From Adenanthera pavonina (lineage: Eukaryota; Streptophyta; Magnoliopsida; Fabales; Fabaceae), in contig JAIVEN010000011.1 in NCBI GenBank assembly GCA_026686845.1, positions 24,848,501 to 24,912,500 on the forward strand: DNA of 64,000 bases. The letters are read 5' to 3'. Positions 59,801-64,000 of this stretch are shown piece by piece. The notes below the pieces were generated by a model. That model had not been told where the DNA came from and searched no databases. It saw only the letters and a list, made by a program, of their open reading frames with translations. The number at the start of each line of letters is the position of its first letter. Positions within the stretch are counted from its first letter, which is position 1. The position numbers were made by a program, and so were the translations under genes.

Positions 59801-61301
59801 GTAGTTCTGATATTTATTTCGGTAAAGATCTGCAAGTCTACATTTGCTGATTATGTCCTACATTATGTATGCCTGCCCTCAGTTATAGCCAGATTGCATT
59901 GCAGCTATCCCAAAGTCAACAAATTCAACAGTTCTTTTCCCCTTAAGTCGAAGTTGGGTGTGCTCGAGTAAGGAACGAAGGCTTCTTTTTCAACTTTGAA
60001 TTTGAGCAAACCCAACTTCAACAATTCCTTCAATACTCAAAATTTTCAAGTGATTCATGGGAATGCTGACCTCTTATCACTTGAAATGTATTGTTGAATT
60101 TTGTCTGATGGTAAAATTTCTCATTTGAAATAACTGACTTTGTATGAAAGATCAAAATGTAAGCTCCTGTGGTGATGGCAGACAAAATCTTAGTTTACAC
60201 CCTAGGATCCTTTCCTTCACTCTACGCTTGTAATGCCGAACATGGAATGATATGAATTTGTGTTTATTGGCTCTGTCCAGTAGTTTCAGAGAATTATGGA
60301 GTATGAAGTGTATGGAGAGCATTATGTATTCCTTGTTGAGAAGTTTTTTAGTGTGCAGCTATCTTCTAATAGCAATGTTGATAATAAAAAACATAAATCT
60401 TATCAGGAAAACATCAGGAGGCGGAAAGTGTTGTCAGAAGAAGCTTTCAAGCAAAGTTGGAGCTTGATACTGTGGCTTATAACACATTTATCAAAGCCAT
60501 GCTTGAAGCAGGTAGATATCAAACATTTCATTTGGATTGGAAGATAAAAGAACTGCAGAAAGCTTTGCTAATACAGTCTCTATTGTGCAGGCAAATTTAA
60601 TTTTGCGTCCAGTATTTATGAGCGCATGTGTTCCTTGGGCATTGCTCCATCAATTCAAACATTTAACACAATGATAAGGTTATAGTTCTGAAAGATGCTC
60701 TAATTTTTAATAACTTTTCATTTCATATCTCGTCACTTTCTGACTAATTGTTAAGCTATTTGGTACAGTGTCTATGGGCAAGATCAGAAGTTGGATAGAG
60801 CTGTGGAGATGTTCAACAAGGCTCGTGCATTGTCCATCACTTTGGATGAAAAAACATACATGAATTTGATTGGCTATTATGGGAAAGCTGGTACTGGGCT
60901 ATTATGGATTTTCGTATTCATATTTTTTTCATTAATCTTATTAAAATATATAATATCATTAATATAGAAGGTAATTTTAGGAAGACATCTTTTTCTTCTC
61001 ATGCGTTCTTCAAACACAATGAATATAAATCTGTAGAATAATCGCAATTGATTGGCCAAAAAACTATTGCTCCTGTGGCACTAGTCATCTGAGTGAAAGA
61101 TCCCACCTGTGTTTTTGCATTGCAAATGTAAGGGTCAATAAAGAAAAGAAAAATAAGGAAAAGGGAAAAATACTTTGATACGGTTGGTAATTTCTAGTGT
61201 TGTAATCAAATCCTTCATTATTTATTTATTTTATAGGCATGATACATGATGCTTCGCTGCTGTTCAATAAAATGCAGGAAGAAGGGATAAAACCTGGAAA
61301 G
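56828..61301 (+). CDS. EMB976: Pentatricopeptide repeat protein, EMB976/At5g27270-like, 3' partial
   Basis: Probably a chloroplast RNA-binding protein; the Arabidopsis counterpart is embryo-lethal when lost. Coding exons: 56828-57376, 57637-59041, 59314-59625, 60407-60511, 60591-60678, 60769-60890 and 61237-61301. All have GT-AG borders, and they join into exactly 882 codons with no stop. The Ser/Lys-rich first 50 residues suit a transit peptide. A conserved pre-repeat region follows (TPEQMVQYLQDDRNGHLYGKH; FREMCVVLKEQKGWRQVRDFF). From about residue 185 come tandem 35-residue PPR motifs, for example PDEVACGTMLCSYARWG and PSNYTCASLLSLYYK, perhaps 18-20 in the visible part. Arabidopsis EMB976 is about 1040 residues, so roughly 150 residues and the stop lie in exons beyond the window. 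The intron after 61301 holds nested retrotransposons. Whether the gene still splices across them cannot be told here. Confidence 0.88.
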
Positions 61302-61339
61302 GTAAAGTTGCTATGTTTATTCGAAATTCTCAAAAATAT

Positions 61340-61710
61340 TGTTGTAGAACAAGGTAGGGGAAGGGTAGAAGGTAGATGAGAAGATTAAAAAAATTAGAGA
61401 GGAGAGAAAATTCACTACAAAAAGCTTCAAAATATTATTCAATCAGTGGGAAAAGATATGAATACAATGAGAGGTTATAAGGCTTATTTATAGAGCCCTA
61501 AATCCTAATCTAGCTAGGGTTCTAAATAAAATAGTTTAAATCTAAACAAAAGATAAATATTAAATTAAACTATATCTTAAAATATAAAATAAAGATAAAT
61601 CTAACCAAATAATTAAATCTTAAAAGACACAATAAATTAAAAATAAATGAAATCTAAATAACTTAATAATTACTTAAAATCCTAATTATCTAATTATCCC
61701 TTTTGGATTA
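61340..61710 (-). repeat. LTR of the intronic gypsy element
   Basis: It starts tgttgtagaac and ends near ggatta, followed by the polypurine complement ttctctcccccttg. It shares 'cttatttatagagc' (a TATA box on the minus strand) and the 'ctaaatcctaat...agggttctaaataaaat' body with the LTRs at 11205-11607 and 12341-12737. The right boundary is approximate. Confidence 0.65.
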
Positions 61711-61924
61711 TTCTCTCCCCCTTGAAAGAAGTCTTCTCCAAAGAGTTAAGTCGATACTTCATCTCTTTGCTTCCTTTCACAAACTGCTTCTTGGTCAAAG
61801 GATAAAAGCTTTGATTCTTTGGCCTCGACTCCTTTTGTTTATTCAAACCTTTATACTCAATCTTGGGTTTAGCAGAACACAGCAAGATTGTCTTTCCCTA
61901 ATACTTGAATGAGTGTTATCTCGA

Positions 61925-62222
61925 CCATGGCTTGTAACATTATTATCATAGAGCCATGGTCTTCTCAACAAAATGTTAGCAACATCCATAGGAAGGGCAT
62001 CGTATAGAACTTCTTCATGATACTCTCTTAGTTGAAGGGGAACACGACATCAATGCGTAATGGTTAAGGAAGTCTTGTCATCAACCCATGCTACTTGAAG
62101 AGGCTTAGGATAGGGCTCTGGTTTAAGACCAAACCTAGCAACTCCCTGGCTGGAGATTGCATTTCTAGTGCTTCCTCTATCAATAACTAACTTGCATGAC
62201 TTATCCCCACATTTCACCTAAG
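61925..62222 (-). pseudogene. Gypsy aspartic protease remnant
   Basis: The minus strand reads KCGDKSCKLVIDRGSTRN, then GLKPEPYPKPLQVAWVDD, then DALPMDVANILLRRPWLYD. This is the retropepsin region of plant Ty3/gypsy elements, where the last block is usually ILLGRPWLYD. A stop replaces a codon near TLTITH, and the catalytic D-x-G carries Arg at the middle position. It is inactive. Confidence 0.8.
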
Positions 62223-62289
62223 TTTGAAATGTGTTTGTTCTCTTCCAAGAATCATTGGGCAAGGGGACTGCTATTCATCCCATGTATCT

Positions 62290-62484
62290 TGCCAAAAAAT
62301 CAGGAGAAGATAAAATACATTTAATAATATTCTAATAAGAATAAAATATATAATCAAATCTGATTAAGTCATAATCAAATCTAATCCTAACGGTAACAAC
62401 CAAACCTGATCAATAACTACAGAATATTAACTATAATTATAAGATATATTATCCTATAATATTGCCAACACTCCCCCTCAAGCT
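62290..62484 (-). repeat. Copia 3' LTR and adjoining polypurine tract
   Basis: The LTR reads tgccaaaaaa to attgccaaca on the plus strand, about 181 bp, with TTGGCA as a short inverted end. The adjoining ctccccctcaagct is the complement of the polypurine tract agcttgagggggag. A slightly more distal start (tgtatcttgcc, 62283) cannot be excluded. Confidence 0.7.
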
Positions 62485-62499
62485 GGTATGAATATATTG

Positions 62500-64000
62500 A
62501 TCATACCCAGCTTGCAACTTAGTTCTTCAAATCTTACTCTTGCAAGAGCCTCTGTAAGCAAATCTACCACTTGTCTATTTGTGGGCACATACTGGAGATC
62601 AATCACCTTTGATCTACCTTTTCTTTCATAAAATGCTTATCTATCTCAACATGTTTTGTTTGATCATGATGGATAGGATTCTTAGCAATTCCAATTGCTG
62701 CCATATTATCACACCAAACCTTCATTTGTGGATCACATGGTATTCTTAACTCACTTAATACCCGTTTCAGCCACATTCCTTCACAAACAAAATGAGCAAG
62801 AGCTCAGTACTCAGCTTCAGCACTACTTCTTGCCACAATAGATTGCTTTTTGCTCCTCCATGTGACAAGATTTCCCCACACAAACGTGCAATATCATGTA
62901 GTAGATCTTCTGTCAATAACTGAGCCAGCCCAATCTACATCTGTGAATACTTCAAGTTCTCTTGAACGATGTTTTCCAAAAAATAAACCTTTTCCTAAAG
63001 TCATCTTCAAGTATTTGAGAATTCTAACCACGACATCCATATGTTCTTCTTGTGGTCTACTCATAAATTGGCTTACAACACTCATAGGAAAACTTATTCT
63101 GGTCCAATGTGTGATAAATAAATCAATTTTCCTACCAGTCTTTGATATCTTCTTGTATCAATTGGTGTTCCATTTTGGTTGATACTCATCTTGTATGTAC
63201 TTTCCATTGGGGTATCAGTTGGTTTTGCACCAAGAAGACCAGTTTCCTTGAGTAAATCTAAAGTGTACTTTCTTTGAGATACTGAAATACCTTTGGATGA
63301 TCTTGCAATCTCCATACCAAGAAAGTACCTAAGATGTCCCAAGTCTTTTACCTGAAATTCTGCAGCTAGAGCCTATTTTAACCTCTGAATTTCACCTTCA
63401 TCATCCCTAGTAATAATTATATCATCCACATATACGATGAAAATTGCTAGTTTTACACCCCTACAAGACAAACATAGTATGATCCGCTGGAGATTGTATA
63501 TGACAAAGGTGCTTCACAACAGTGTTAAATCTTCCAAACCTTATATAGAGACTTGTACAGCCGACATACCTTATATTGATTTGACCCATTCTTTAAGCCT
63601 TAAGGAATGTCCATATAAACTTCCTCCTCTAGATCCCCATTTAGCAATGTGTTTTTCACATCAAGTTGATGAAGGGGCCAATCTAAATTTATTGCCAACG
63701 ATAGGAGTACTTTAATAGTGTTGAACTTAGCCACAGGTGTAAATGTCTCTTCATAATCAACTCCATAAGTTTGTGTGAATCCTCTAGCTACAAGTCTAGC
63801 TTTGTAACGACTAATGCTACCATCTGGATTATATTTTATAGTAAATATCCATTTGCATCCTATCACCCTTTTTCCTTGAGGCAAATCAGTTAGTTTCCAT
63901 GTTTGATTTTTCTCCAATATGATAAGTTCTTCTTGGATAGCTTTCCTCCACTCAGGATCTTTATTAGCTTCCTGGAAATTCTCAGGCAATTTTTCAGATG
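62500..64000 (-). pseudogene. Copia pol remnant (reverse transcriptase and RNase H)
   Basis: On the minus strand: the start of the reverse transcriptase (63600-63989) with EANKDPEWRKAIQEELI, GCKWIFTIKYNPDGSI, ARLVARGFTQTYGVDYEETF and DVKNTLLNGDLEEEVYM. The YVDD catalytic site lies near 63425. GHLRYFLGMEIARSSKGI is at about 63340, and the RNase H region with TDVDWAGSVIDRRST at about 62900. Between 63430 and 63600 a short deletion and frame changes remove the usual SPRAWF block, and several stops occur. Integrase and gag would lie beyond the window. Inactive. Confidence 0.9.

Larger units (their letters stand above)
61340..62289 (-). mobile_element. Ty3/gypsy fragment in a PPR-gene intron
   Basis: The insertion lies 38 bp after the splice donor of the last visible PPR exon. 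On the minus strand it shows an aspartic protease remnant, a Lys-rich stretch (61694-61885), a polypurine tract and a 3' LTR at 61340-61710. No reverse transcriptase or integrase lies between protease and LTR, so it is a deletion derivative. Its upstream part is cut at about 62289 by a copia insertion. The rest should lie beyond the window. Confidence 0.75.
62290..64000 (-). mobile_element. Ty1/copia element, 3' part, running off the window
   Basis: A short LTR (62290-62470) is followed by a polypurine tract and, on the minus strand, the RNase H and reverse-transcriptase end of copia pol up to the window edge. It is inserted into the gypsy fragment, making a second level of nesting in the same PPR intron. 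The 5' half and second LTR are outside, so no target duplication can be checked. Confidence 0.85.

Overview
The window is nuclear DNA from a flowering plant, most likely a eudicot. It is AT-rich, dominated by plant retrotransposons (Ty3/gypsy chromovirus, Ty1/copia, a plant LINE with RNase H, PIF/Harbinger), and carries two recognisable plant genes with spliced 5' leaders. I cannot name the species. No bacterial, organellar or viral genes are visible, and I found no CRISPR array, tRNA or rRNA gene.

Layout. 1-10.4 kb is old LTR sequence, including a solo LTR (5902-9153) inserted into an older LTR of the same family (4749-10419). 11.2-12.7 kb is a compact non-autonomous LTR element with an exact target duplication. 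14.4-16.7 kb holds the first real gene, a SKIP11/At1g74510-type F-box/kelch-repeat gene (coding exon 15381-16664). 16.7-21.6 kb has no convincing gene but several local duplications. 21.6-27.8 kb is a decayed PIF/Harbinger transposon with a minisatellite, a Myb-like ORF1, a SINE inserted between its genes, and a transposase pseudogene. At 28.0 kb sits one orphan exon of a QUAKING/STAR-type KH-domain gene.

31.2-50.4 kb is a three-layer nest. A gag-only copia element (TSD aaaat) contains a solo LTR of a Tekay-like chromovirus (TSD tttgg). That solo LTR was later split by a nearly complete, young Tekay-like element of the same family (TSD ccttt). All three duplications can be read directly. 50.9-54.1 kb is a 5'-truncated LINE. 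55.5-61.3 kb is the second real gene, a multi-exon pentatricopeptide repeat gene matching Arabidopsis EMB976 (At5g27270). Its first seven coding exons join into 882 codons without a frame break. The next intron contains a gypsy element, itself interrupted by a copia element that runs off the window end, so the last PPR exons lie outside.

The two host genes do not form a pathway. One encodes a probable SCF ubiquitin-ligase adaptor, the other a probable organellar RNA-binding protein. The rest of the window is a record of successive transposon insertions and decay. I did not find a convincing new biological system. The most distinctive signals are the same-family LTR-in-LTR insertions, the paired palindromes in the copia LTR, the EMB976 intron nest and the orphan KH exon.
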